Positions 44,702 through 56,298 of a stretch of 64,000 bases of DNA are shown piece by piece. The stretch comes from Poa pratensis. Its lineage: Eukaryota; Streptophyta; Magnoliopsida; Poales; Poaceae. The notes beneath the pieces are model-generated. The model had not been told where the DNA came from. It saw only the letters and a list, made by a program, of their open reading frames with translations, and did no database searches. A program made the translations under genes and the position numbers. How positions within the stretch are numbered: position 1 is the stretch's first letter; each line of letters starts with the position of its first letter. The stretch spans positions 3,506,701-3,570,700 of the forward strand of contig CAMZMU010000081.1 in the NCBI GenBank assembly GCA_947311845.1, written 5' to 3'.

Positions 44702-47700
44702 TCATGACTTGGCAGACCAGGACCGCAGTCTGCTTGCAACACAGTCAGGGCTTCGTTCAACCCACTTCCTCTTCTTTGGCTCCGGCTTGTTGGATGGAGT
44801 GACACAGCCAATATCCTGGTTAGCCTGACCATCCAGAGAATCAAATGTCACCTCGGACTCGCTTCTGCTATCATCCTTGCAGACATCACTAATCTTCTTC
44901 CCACGGGCCTTGGCTCTTGTTATTTCACCTTTGACAGCTACCTTTCTGTTTCCTTTATTCTGAACATTCATCACTTTGCTGCTCATATCAGCATCCTCTA
45001 GTCCCAGCTTGGCAACAACCGGTGCATGCTCAGATACCTCATTCTGGACAGTCATCACTTTGCTGCTCATATCAGCATCCTCTAGTCCCAGCTTGGCAAC
45101 AACTGGTGCATGCTCAGTAACCTTGTCTGCAGATGGCAACTCATTCGAGTCAGCTGAGCTCGAGTCCCCCGAGATGGCTCCTGATCGCTGTGTTGCAATG
45201 AGATAGTGTGCCACAGATTTGTACCCAAGTCTGACAACCTGCATGATACAAAAACGCATGCTTGCTTAGCACTGTTGGAGCAAAAACAAAACTGTATGCA
45301 TAGTAGAGTTCTAGAATCCCAGTAAATGATTATAACTTTGATAAGTTCCACTTCAACTTCAATGGCATTAACTTTGTACTTTTAAAAGCCTTTGAGCTGT
45401 AGTATTATACCTTCCTATACGCATTGCCAGTAGGGAACCATCCTCTCTTAGTTCTGCAGATACTGCAATTGCAAATGCCACGACAAACTGGACATGTCCA
45501 ATTAGGATTCCTCTTAGCTTCTAGAACATTCTCACCATACCTGCAGTAGTTATAAAATGTCAGTCAAAGATGATATACAACTGAAAAATACAGAACAACA
45601 AGCTTTGAGATTCAGAAATGAGTATTCTAATTTACTTCAGCAACAAAGAGATATTGGTGAAAACATTTCATATTAATTTGAAAAATACAGAACAACAAGC
45701 TTTGAGGTTCAGAAATGAGTATTCTAATTTACTTCAGCAACAAAGAGATATTGGTGAAAACATTTCATATTAATTTGTAATCACAATACTGGAATTTTCT
45801 ATTCACATAATTCAAGATTAAAATCGTATGGTTGCATGCCACGAGCTTTTAAAAATCACAACTTAAACCACAGATTTCACAACTTGAGCATATTTGATTC
45901 ACAAGCTGCAAGTGGGAAAGCTTACAACTTTAGTTAATGTATCTTGAATACTGTCAAAGAAATATTGCTGAAAATATTTCAGATTAATATGGTATCAAAA
46001 TAGTAGGAAATTTCCAGTTCACATAATTCAAGATCAGATTCCCCAGCCCCATGTTTCGCATGCTGTGAGTCAGACATTTATCATAAACAGTGCATGTTTT
46101 TAAGATTTAATGATAAAGATAGCAGCAAAGGAAGTATGTCCATAAACCATTGATGTACATATAATCAGATCCAAATATTTATGTTAAAATATAATGAAAA
46201 GATGAAGGCCTATTTATCATAAACAGTGTCATCTTTTAGCATTTAACGACAAAGATAGCATCAAACAAAGTATTTCCACAAACCATTAATGTACACATAA
46301 TCATAGATTGCCAGATTGGTAACAAACATGTCACATAAGCATACATGCTCACAGTAAATTAATGTACATATTTCGGCCTTCCTAGTAGAAAATGCAATAT
46401 TAAATTGTTGAAAAAAGAACTCACCTCATGTACAAACAATCGCCACAGAACTGCCCTTGGACAATTTGGCAGTTACAGCATCTTGTATGGTGGCCCAGAG
46501 TTTTCTGCCTGTATCATGGAAACATCAAAAGTTTAACAAAGATGAAAAACAGCACTAAACTGTCACATCATGCATCCCCAGGAAAAGTTCTAGAACCTTG
46601 TTACATAAAATCCATCACAAGGCAATGAAGGCATGACTGCAATAAAATCCATATCATGCATCACTAACAACTTTGACTGAGAATAACAATAGGGGCACGA
46701 GCAGATAAAAATGAAGGGGAAATTTGAAGTAAATATGATTCTCTATGTAGGCTTTGCTAATTATGCTAGAAACTGTAGTCTTTTTACTTTACAATAAAAG
46801 TGCTATAAGTTCATCTTAATGAAGCTGTTTATGCTATAAGTTCAGGAAACAGGTTATATAAGAGCGACCAAGCAAAGAGAACCTGTCGAAAGAATACAGC
46901 AGTCCCAAATAGTTCATCCAGGGAAACTTACCGGCACTGATGGCAGGTTTTGCCCCTGACTTGATCATAGATGCGCTTACCGTCTTTGTCATAGCCATCA
47001 ACAAAGAGAGTCCAGGGTGTCTCGCATGTACCTAGAAGCTTCTCATGCTCGTCAGTGTAAACTTCTTCCTTGCATCCATGCTCAATCGAGAAAGCACTTC
47101 CACGCTCAAGATCCTTTTCCTTCTTTGTGGGAATTTCAGCGTAGCTGACTGGCTCCGCGCTCGTCAGCCTAAATTAAACATGATTCCAAATAAAAGAAAG
47201 ATTTGCATTATTGTCAGGAGATAGATGCCCCGCAGAGAAGGTTTGGGACAACCTGACAGAGGAAAGAACAACAATTTACCAGCCAATTACTAGCTTGAAC
47301 TTAATCGACATGTAAAATTGTAAATTGGTCTTCATAAGATATGAGCATTACTTGGTGTGACTTGTGGCATGAACTCTGTATAGTATATCCGATGAGCAAG
47401 CCGCATTTTCTTGAAACTAATAAATGCAGCTACCAATTTTAGACGATAAGCAGTAAATGGGGAGAAAATACTACCAAATTAGCACTAAATTTGACCCTTA
47501 ATATCGAAACTAACTTTCAGGAAAGAAAATTAAAGAGATATTGGATAAAATACAAGAACTGCAAGATCATAACTGGCGCAAGAATCCGTAGCTCCAATTA
47601 ATACACCGAACAAGAAAAGCTAGGGGCCAAGAAGATTCGCTGCAAAAACCTGAGGGACCGGCGCACGGGCAACGGCGCGGCGGGCTTCATCTTGGGAGCG

Positions 47701-47873
47701 CCGGCGGGGGACCCCGGCGTCTCCGGCTTGCGGCGCCATCGACCACGGCCGGTGCCGGCGGGGGTCGCGGACTGGTTGAAGCTTTTGGCGAGGTCGAGGA
47801 GGCCCATCTTGTGCATCCGCTCCATGTTCTCCCGGATCCTGGCCTCCCTCTCGCGCTCGTACCCTTCCGCCAT
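44702..47873 (-). CDS. CDCA7: CDCA7-like zinc-finger (4CXXC_R1) protein, five exons
   Basis: Exons on the minus strand are 47873-47650, 47168-46932, 46508-46425, 45540-45411 and 45238-44702. All introns are GT-AG and phases agree, giving 403 residues. The N-terminus is basic and charged ([19 protein letters not shown]). Exons 2-4 encode the cysteine-rich domain: [45 protein letters not shown], then a GYKSVAHYL helix. This is the zf-4CXXC_R1 domain of animal CDCA7, the partner of the HELLS/DDM1 remodeller in DNA methylation and replication. Plant relatives are nuclear. The serine/acid-rich C-terminus holds a duplicated ~27-residue block ([20 protein letters not shown] twice). The start is the first ATG of a GC-rich exon. 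Function in the nucleus is inferred from family. Confidence 0.92.
45582..45775. repeat. 97-bp tandem duplication in an intron
   Basis: A 97-bp unit (starting tgaaaaatacagaacaac) occurs twice in the intron between exons 3 and 4 with one visible difference. A weaker relative lies near 45950-46040, and another intron repeat (tttatcataaacagtg) occurs near 46077 and 46213. Confidence 0.85.
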
Positions 47874-48824
47874 GGCTTCTCGTTCCCCGAGGTGGTGGTG
47901 TGGCGGCGGCGAGGTTTTTTTTTTTTTTTTGACGGGGCGGCGAGGTTTTGGGGGGAAGGGGAGAAGAGAAGAGAATAGGAAAGCCGCGAAATGGCTGGCA
48001 ACGGTTAGATTGGGGATTTTGCCAGTGCGCGAGCACCCGGTGCTTATAAGCGCGGGCGGTGACGCGACCGCTCGTTTACCCCTCACACGTGCTCGGATGA
48101 CCGTTGTGGACTTCCTACAGCCACCGACTGGTGGGCTCGCAACGCCACGTAGGACTCCTGGCCCATATGGCAGAGGGTGTGACGTGGATGGCCAGTTAGT
48201 GCGCTCGGGTGGTGGTGGTCGTGACGAGTGGGGTTCACGAGACGTGAAGAGTGGTCTTTTCACGGCCTCGCGTGGCGGATGATACGGGGCCAATGGAAAA
48301 ATAGCTTACTTATCTGCTCTCTCACTGACATGTGGGCGTGTGGGGTCGCTGTGGTAGGGACGCTGAGGTGTAAGGGTAGTTTTTCTGGTGAATGTGGACT
48401 GAGGTGTCTGCAGCTAGGGTCTAGGGATATAGGCAATGAAGTGTATTTTGGGAAATCGTTTCTGGGCTTCAACCAAAAGTCTCGCCAGGACGTACTCCCG
48501 CCTGTAGATGGAAGGCCTACGGGATACGCTACGCGGACTTGAACGTTTGAATTTCGAATTCACCGGACATGTGTCTTCCCGGGAATTGTTACTGTTTTAT
48601 TTCCTTCCTTCTTTTGCGAATAATTTATCTGTTTCCTTGTTGAGACGTTTAAATGGCTTACGACAGTGTGCGCTTGTTTTGGAAAGGGTAATGTGTACGG
48701 GTAAATAGTAATATAGCCAATTTTCAGAATGCCAGCCTTGGTCGTGTCGCTTTAACCTTGATTGCGGAGTGCTTAATACCATCAAGGTTGGTGACTAAGA
48801 AAAAACCCACGGTGATGCATAATA
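47874..48824. other. Upstream region of the CDCA7-like gene
   Basis: GC-rich near the start codon, with a 16-18 base T run around 47920. On the minus strand a TATA-like gcttataagc lies at 48041-48050. An E2F-like tttcgcgg (47984-47991) lies between it and the ATG. The rest shows nothing I can name. Confidence 0.4.
47984..47991 (-). promoter_or_regulatory. Possible E2F site
   Basis: On the minus strand tttcgcgg fits the relaxed E2F pattern TTTSSCGS. It lies ~110 bp upstream of the CDCA7-like ATG. S-phase control of this gene would suit its family, but one short match is weak. Confidence 0.35.
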
Positions 48825-48947
48825 CTCTCTCCGTCCCAAAATAACTGTCTTAGATTTGTCAAAAAGTAGATGTATCTAGACATGAAACAAGTATAGATAC
48901 ATTCACTTTTGGACAACTTTGAGACACTTATTTTGGGACGGAGGGAG
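48825..48947. mobile_element. Stowaway MITE
   Basis: The 123-bp element has inverted ends ctctctccgtcccaaaataa and its complement-type ctccctccgtcccaaaataa. It is flanked by TA on both sides (48823-48824, 48948-48949), the Stowaway/Tc1-mariner target. Confidence 0.92.
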
Positions 48948-48949
48948 TA

Positions 48950-49966
48950 ACTAGGAAAACAAATTGTTACAACCACCTAAGCGACATGATCACTCGTAAT
49001 TAGCAGCTATAGTAGATTTTATTGCTACAAAATAGCTAACTGAAATGCAAAACTATTAAGAGTATTGCCCGTCACCAGCTCCATTCACTCTGGCACCTAA
49101 TACGATAAGTTTTGTTGATCTTATATGATATTATTTAAAATGAAAAATTGGCCGATACCCGATGGAAAATATTAGTTAGATGTTAATTAGACAACAAATA
49201 AGAATACTTCTAGGCAACAACCTTTGAATGTCAACCAAATTAGGCACAACTGGGTATGCTAAACTACAAATCGATCAATAGTATTAGAGGATTTTTTTGG
49301 CTCCCAAGCTCTAGTGATCATGATATTTAAAAAAATCGTAAATTGTATTTTGAAATGTCAAAATAATATTTGGATAGATACGCATGTTATCTACATATCT
49401 GCAAAGTTTTGCTCGATAATATTTGATATTGCAGACTACACAAAATCATGGCTCTGAAAAGGAGAAGGATAACTCATTTTACATGCTACATTTGTGTTTT
49501 CTTGTGCAGATCACGTATCAAAAGATATTTCGATGCAAATTTGGTCGTACATAGTAGATATGTAAATTTACTTGTACTTTTTTCAGAATTTTTTACGAGA
49601 TGAGAAAATAAACTTTTCGACTAAGAAAAACAAGATCACGGACCTCGAGAGCTAAGAAAAGTGGTTTTTTGATAGTTTGACTACTTGAATAGCATGGAAC
49701 ATTGGGAATGAAAAACACGAAAAGTGGTTTTTTGATAGTTTGACTACTTGAATAGCATGGAACATTGGGAATGAAAAACACGAGTACTTTGTCATGTCTT
49801 GCGAGACTCAGGAAGCATTGCAAATCAACCAATAGAATATTCATACGACAAATAGTACCACAATGTACCTTGTGTTTGAGGGTGTGCTAAACTCTATGGA
49901 CCCTTACTGTTGGTTAGACTAATCTTTATTGGCATACAAACTTTAGGATTAATAACATAGAGCCCT
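48950..49966. other. Intergenic stretch with a 63-bp tandem duplication
   Basis: No gene is seen. Bases 49658-49720 are repeated at 49721-49783 without visible change. Weak inverted similarity (agctct...gtgatc) between about 49300 and 49650 could be an old DNA transposon, but it is not convincing. Confidence 0.45.
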
Positions 49967-49980
49967 AATCTCAAAATTAG

Positions 49981-50129
49981 AAAGAAGTGAACCCAGCTCA
50001 CTTGGTTAGAGAAGTGGATGTACAACCCAGCCACCCAGGTTCAAGTCCTCACGGACGCAGATTTGGGTTCTTATTATTTTAAAAAAAATCCGCTGTAGGG
50101 GCTTCCCCTACCGCATTCCTTTCAAAAAA
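49981..50129 (+). mobile_element. tRNA-type SINE
   Basis: The ~150 bp have an A-box-like gctcacttggttagag and a perfect B box ggttcaagtcc (50038-50048), followed by an A-rich end. A 14-bp target duplication, aatctcaaaattag, flanks it (49967-49980 and 50130-50143). Confidence 0.88.
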
Positions 50130-50143
50130 AATCTCAAAATTAG

Positions 50144-50590
50144 ACACATATACATGAGGAAGCTGGACATTGACCATAATAAGTAGGTCGGCCCGTGAGG
50201 TCGTTGTTGCATTCTGTGGTCAATGGGCCTACAATGGTGGTGACTTGGCCGAGGAAGATAGACAACATGTCGATATAGACGTGCAAGAGTGTCAGGAGAG
50301 TCATAGACAATGCCCTCGTGGTGGCAAGTGGTGGCAGAACATTATGAGGAACTCGCAGAACCAGAAACTGCAATTGTAATTGCAACAATTGAAAGAATAG
50401 CAGTCGAACTCAAAGAGAGACCACCACATGAGGAACCATTTCCTTTTTCATGAGGCAAAAACAAGACATGAAATGAGGTGTTAGGTTACAAAGCATGCAA
50501 AGATGTTAAGAGTTAAGCCAATGCGCCGCTAAACCAAATATGAGCATAATAAAAGAACTTGCCACACCCCAACCTCAGAGTGACAACATA
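50144..50590. other. Unassigned intergenic stretch
   Basis: There is no clear gene or repeat edge. The decayed pol sequence begins near the end of this stretch. Confidence 0.4.
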
Positions 50591-53040
50591 GTCAAATTAT
50601 AGAAAGAACCATCACTCCTTGTCATAGGTAAGTCTGAAGGTAAGTATGTTAGTGCGGCAATTTTACCATATTCTTTTGGAGATCATCTTATTGTGGTTTA
50701 TTCGATCTTGGCTCCTTTATTAATGTCATTCCTTATTTTTTGTATGAAGAGATAAGAAATGATATATGTGCATAAAAAATTCAACCTATTGACATGACTA
50801 TCATGCTAGCTGATAAATCACTTAGAATATCTAATGAAATCCTCTACAATGTCCATATTATTATTGGTCCTCACATGTACCCTATTGATCTTATTGTTAT
50901 GAATATACCACGTGATTCTTTTTCGCCATCATATTTGGTAGACCATTATTGAACACTACAGAGATAAATATTGAATGCAAAAGGGATATCATCTCTCTGA
51001 AGTTGGAGAGGAAGAAATTAAATTCCATTTCTTAAAGTTTAAGAATCGACCCTGTTATAAGGAACTACATGAGAAGAAAGGAAAATCAATAGTCGAGCTC
51101 GCAGCTATCTTCTTTGGTACTCCCAAGGACAATCTAGAAAGAAGCTTGTTGAATCGTGAAGAAATGATGACAAAGAAAAGGAAGAGCTTGATGTCTACCT
51201 CGACACAACTCCAATAGTAGAGTCTCCCATGAATAACACTTATGAGGTACAAATACATGAGATGAAGAACTTCCACCACTGGGGTTGAAACCTTTACTAG
51301 AGGAGCTAAGTTACGAATTATTGGACAATACAAATAAATTCCTTGTTGTTATTAGTTCTAACCTTTAAGAGAAAGAGGAAGATAAGCTCATGACCGTTCT
51401 TAAAGGGCATGTAAACCCTTTTGGATATTATATGAACGGCTTTTAAAGGAATAAGCCCCTCGATAGCCAATCATAGGATACTTATGGAACGAGGAGATAT
51501 ACCGGTTGTTGATCAACAAAGAAAGTTAAATCCTCAGATGAGGGATGTGGTAGAAAAACAGAGAGGTAATACGCTTGCTCGACACCGTATTATTTATCCT
51601 ATATCTAGTGGTAAGTGGGTTAGTCATGTCCACTGTGCCCCTAAAAATGGACTATTTACAGTTGTGCCTAATAAAAATAATGAGCTAACTCCTACAAGAA
51701 CTACTATTAGCTATCATATGCGCATTAACTACATGAAGCTAAATAAATAAATAAAGCAGGACCATTACCCACTGCTATTCATATACCAAATGCTATAAAT
51801 GCTAGTTAAGCACTCTTATTTCTGCTACCTTGATGGTTATTCGGGCTCTCATATAGTTGTCCACCCGGATGATCAAGAGAATACTACATTTACATGTCCT
51901 TATGGTATGTATGCTTACATTGAATGCCATATGGATTGTGTAATGCACCCGCTACCTTCGAACAATGTAGGACTGCCATATTCCCTGATTTCACGAAGAA
52001 TATAATGAAAGTAAACCCTGCCTAGGTCTTAATAGGATTGATAGGATACTCATATCACAAAGTTGCAACTTCTTTACGGAAGCTCATCTGAAAACAACTC
52101 TGAGGTTAAGTGTACTTGGCCCGGAGCGATTTGAGGATGGGTGAGTGGCCGGGAAGTTTTTTTCGGGTGCGCACGAGTGAGGACAAAGTGCATAGCAAAG
52201 ACTAGTGTTGATTTGTGGGCCCAGTCTAGAGATCCTAGAGAGCTGCCAGGGTGACACTCGTCGGCCCGGAGGTGGATCAGGGTGTTACATTTTCATGGAT
52301 GATTTTTTGTCTATGAAACTTCATTTGATAGATGCCTCTATAATCTTAAGCCTCGTAGTGATGTGAGGACACTAATATCGTCCTCAACTGATAAAAGTGC
52401 CACTTCATGGTGAAAGAAGATATAGTAATTGGTCATTAATGTGTTTGGTAAGAGAATATAGGTAAGTAAAGCAACATTGACGCTATTGATAAGCTACCTC
52501 ACCCTATAGATGTGAAAGGAACAAGAAGTTTTTCTTGGACACACATGTTTTTATAGGCATTTCATAAAAAAAAATCGGTTGCAAAAGGATGTTCCATTGC
52601 ACTTCGATGATGAATGCATTGGTTCTTTTAAGTTTTTCTAAAAGGCCTTGATTAATGCACCAGTTATAAAGGCACCAAAGTGGGATAAACCCTTTGACCT
52701 CGTTTGCAACACTAGTGATTGTGTTGTAGATGATACACTGGGGCAACGTGATGGTGATAACTTCAGTATCATCCATTAGGCTAGCCGCACTCTCAATGAG
52801 GCTCGGCAAAATTATCCAGTGGTGGAAAAGGAATTATTTGTGGTTGTTTTGCATGTGATAAATTAAGATCATATAGGATTTGATACTAAAGTGAAAGTTC
52901 ATACTCATCATCAGGCATTCGTTGGCTTTCACCATTGCAAAAAAATGAACTGCATATTGATGAAAGGTAATATAGAGATAAACTAGAAGAAACCCATTTA
53001 AAAAAATGGAAGTCATCGATCAGAATCTCTCAAGTTACCA
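50590..53040 (+). pseudogene. Decayed Athila-type protease-RT-RNase H remnant
   Basis: Pieces in several frames follow the order of an Athila pol: a protease-like stretch near 50630-51000 (ADKSLRISNEI, then IIFGRPLLN), RT with RIIYPISSGKWVSHVH (about 51580), FCYLDGYSG and HPDDQENTTFTCPYG (about 51820-51910), the MDD active-site region near 52295, then KLPHPID-type and FLGHTCFY-type connection and an RNase H piece (LVCNTSDCVVDDTLGQ, about 52690). Stops and frame changes are frequent. The RT is split by a Cassandra LTR at 52019-52289. No LTRs of its own were found. Confidence 0.8.
52019..52289 (+). mobile_element. Cassandra-type TRIM LTR with 5S rRNA-like segment
   Basis: The ~271 bp end in gggtgttaca. 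The middle (about 52095-52165) resembles 5S rRNA: ctctgaggttaagtgtactt, then gaggatgggtga and ccgggaag, in the order of the 5S internal promoter boxes. A 5S-derived region in the LTR is the known hallmark of Cassandra elements. Only one LTR is seen. The left edge is approximate and no target duplication was recognised. Confidence 0.72.
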
Positions 53041-53829
53041 TAATGCCCAAAACTAGAGAATGTCTCATTACATTTACAATAGTATAGCTACAGAAAGCTT
53101 GATATCATCCTCCAGTGATCACTCCGGTTGATTCACGCAGCATGTAGCTTCCGTAGCGCCACGCCAGCAACCAAGTCAGAAATTATCGGAAAAATAAAAG
53201 TTAACACCACACTTTGGAACTTGTTGCACAAAACACATAAATAAATTCTCTTGCAGCAAACCATACTTTTTGTCTAATTAGTTGCATCTAGTCTAAATAA
53301 ATTGGCGCTAACACCAACCTTTGTGTTAGTTGTTGCATCAAACGGGTGAATAAAATCCCTTTTGCGACACACCACAATTTTTTTGTTAATTCTTGCACCT
53401 GGCCCAAATGTTCTTTTTTGTGGTGTTGATAAGATCTTGACATGCACGTGGTTCTTTTCAGATGACATGGCCACACCCCCTTACTCGTCCACGGCCAGTC
53501 CATATACTACGATAAACGAAGATAATTTCTGTCTTAGTTGCCATCATGACGGTACAAGGAGCTCATATCAGCGTGGCGTTGCAGTAACTGCAAATCATGT
53601 TTTGATTCTGTATTTTGTGCACAAGTGCCATGGAATGTGGTGTTTGCTGCAAAAAAAATCGAAATTATCTTCCAGCCTTGTTAGCTGCAAATAATTAACC
53701 TAAATTCACGATTAACCGGTTTATTTAGGTTTGATGCAACTAATTAATCAAAAAAAAATGGTTTGCTGAAAAAAAAAGAGTTTTTTCCGTGTCTTCTTGT
53801 CTTGTAGTACAAAAGTGCCACGAAGTGTT
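53041..53829. other. Intergenic stretch before the prefoldin gene
   Basis: Low-complexity AT-rich sequence with loosely repeated gttgcat and ttgctgcaaa phrases. No coding sequence is seen. The last part should hold the PFDN2 promoter, but no clear TATA box was chosen. Confidence 0.4.
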
Positions 53830-56298
53830 TTGCTGCAAATTTCTCCTCCTTCAGCCCAGCCAGCCAGGCCAATACGCCTGGTCTGCCTTTGCTTGCCTTC
53901 ACTCGCAGGCTGCGCCTGGATCGGAACCAGGAGCCAACCCTAACTCCCACGTCCCAAACCCGAACCAGAGAGGCGGTGGCCTGCGGGTGGCGATACGCGT
54001 CTCGGCTGCGCGGCGGAAGGCAGCAGCACGACTGCAGTGAACCAGGCGGCGCGCGCAGAAGGTACTCTCCATCCTCTTTTCTTTCCGATTCGAGACTTAG
54101 GATTCGGTATCTACTGGTCTAGTGATCTTTGGCACCTGCTGATTCTTGATCGGAGAACGTCTGAGAAAGTGGATGTGGAGGAATTCGTGGCAGCTCGCGG
54201 CGTCCTCCTCCATCCCGGTTCCCGGACTATCCCGGTGGCCGACCAGGTGGTTGTGGGTATCCCCATCCCACCAACCCTTGCCCTTGAACCAAACACACCC
54301 TTAAAGTTAGCCTACTCACCATAGAGCCTTGGCATTTTTGCCACCCTAGTGTGAGATTGCTTGAATTAGGCTGAGCCACACGCCCACACATGTATGAGGT
54401 GATTAAGATCTGAATTATAGAGCATGATTTAAGTGAGAAGGGCCAGCTTGCTAGTGTGCCATGTGTCGCGGGGGCTTCCACGGTTATTATAACTGTACTA
54501 GTTTCTGTGAATCCATTCGTGCAGGAGGTTTGCCCATACCAGATGTATTGATGTCCTTGCTTGTGTGCCGTCTATCTTTTGAACCAAGCATGTATTATAA
54601 CCTGGGATGAATACACATTGTGTGTAAATTGTCCATCAATCAGGAGACACAGACTAACGATGCTTATGTGTCAAACTTGGTGCCATTTGCTTTCTTCGCA
54701 GACAGTCATCTATGGGTTTATTTTTGCTTTTGTTCAAGATAATTATATAAGTTCTAGTGAAGTTTGTATTGTTCCCCTGGAATTACTTGTGGAATAGAGT
54801 TGCTAGTGCCCATTCCAGGCTATGGCTATCTTGGTTGGTTAGTTAGTGGCAGATTTGCTTATGCGAAACATGACTGGTTAGGCCCATAATTTCAAAATAT
54901 CATGTGAACTCTTTTCCATGGGCTGTAGTAGCATGTTATCTGCTGGAGCATGATTTTTCTGTGTAGAAAAAGTTAAAGGTTTCATGTTACAGTCACCAAC
55001 ATAGCTTGGATGAGAATTGCTCACTGGAGCATATGGAGTTTTCATGATGCATTCGCTAGCTCAGAAACCTGTATGAATTTATGAACATTGCTCATCCATG
55101 TTTTGGGTATTTCTTTTTATCCTCCTTGAGTCTTGAACATCAAAGGGTGTCAAATATGTCTTGGTTGCTAAACATGGTTGCTATTTCATCATCACGACCC
55201 GGAATATAACCTTAGAAGATGCTTCTATTACAGATTTACTTATAATTAATTTGGCTAAGCAGAACAGCATAAGTAGTTCTTTCCAATGGATGAAATAGCC
55301 CAAATAGCTAGTTGCTGTCTTTGCAGTTGAGTCAGGTTAGTAGTTTCTGTAGCAACCTCTCAACCTTACAGGGCAGCATGGTGTATGGAATCTATAAAGT
55401 TTATGATTGGATAATTTACATTTCGTGTGCAAATATCAACTTCCTGTCGTGACTGACAATTCTGAAAAATACTCCATAGGGTCTTTGCTTCAATACTCAT
55501 GCCAGCATTTTGTCACAAGATTACTTGCTGTCCGTAACGCTGTATGCTTCTGCGCTATGTTTGCCTTTGAATGCTCTATGTGAATGTTTTGCTACATCAG
55601 CGTATTTCTTTTGAGTGTTGAGTCATAGTGACTATTGACATCTGTGTGTTAATTGTTTTCTGTTTTCTCGCTTCCTGAAAATTGATATTCTGACAATTTT
55701 TCATCCTGTAAGTTATCTGTATGCCTTTGATACTGCAATGAAATTTACCTTTTGTTGATTCTAATAAGAATGTTCATTTTCTCTTTGCAGGTTTCTTTCT
55801 TTGTGATATCTTTCCGTGATTAGCTCCGTCACAAGGAAAATGGCAAGCAGAGCAGGTGGCGACGGCAAAGAACCCATAAATGAGCAAGTAGTCGCAAATA
55901 TGTATGCCAACATGCGCACTGAAATGAACCAACTCTACACAAAGATCACGGAGCTGGAAATGGAAGTGAGCGAGCACTCTCTTGTGATTGGAGCACTCGA
56001 GCCTCTGGACCCCACAAGGCGTTGCTACAGAATGATTGGTGGAGTCTTGGTGGAGAGGACCATCAAGGAAGTGTTGCCCGCCGTGCACCGCAATAAGGAG
56101 GGCCTTGAAGAGGTGGTCGCTCGCATGAAGGAGGCGCTGGAGAATAAGAAGAAGGAGATCACCGAGTTCGAGCTCAAGTACAAGATCAGGATCCGGAAGG
56201 GGGACAGTAATTCGGAGGAAGATGTCAGCATGAAGGAAGCCTCTGCGCAGGTGTTCTTGTTGGCCCTGCAGGCCAGTAGAGCAGTGAGGCATGCATAG
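53830..56298 (+). CDS. PFDN2: Prefoldin subunit 2 (5' UTR exon, UTR intron, single coding exon)
   Basis: The coding part is 55840-56298, 152 residues. A GC-rich non-coding exon ends at 54061 (cagaag/gtactc) and a 1.73 kb intron ends in ctctttgcag at 55790, so the ATG is in exon 2; the 53830 start is approximate. The protein has NEQVVANMYANMRTEMNQL, KITELEMEVSEHSLVI, the central EPLDPTRRCYRMIGGVLVE strands and the C-terminal helix NKEGLEEVVARMKEAL, the coiled-coil/beta layout of beta-type prefoldin. It acts in the cytosolic prefoldin hexamer, handing nascent actin and tubulin to the CCT chaperonin. The last ~14 residues (after EASAQ) look out of frame: one base appears to be missing, since the next frame reads VLVGPAGQ and stops. 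The core is unaffected. Confidence 0.93.
54062..55790 (+). other. 5' UTR intron of PFDN2
   Basis: Typical T-rich plant intron with a gtactc donor and a tttctctttgcag acceptor. No nested gene or transposon was recognised inside it. Confidence 0.7.

Noticed and set aside
47598..48293. Long minus-strand frame extending upstream of the CDCA7-like ATG, and its plus-strand shadow
   Set aside because: The frame is open because the region is GC-rich. The part before 47873 crosses the likely promoter and a T run and shows no domain. Only the part from the ATG fits the family.
49298..49655. Possible MITE with agctct...gtgatc inverted ends
   Set aside because: Inverted similarity is patchy and no target duplication was found.
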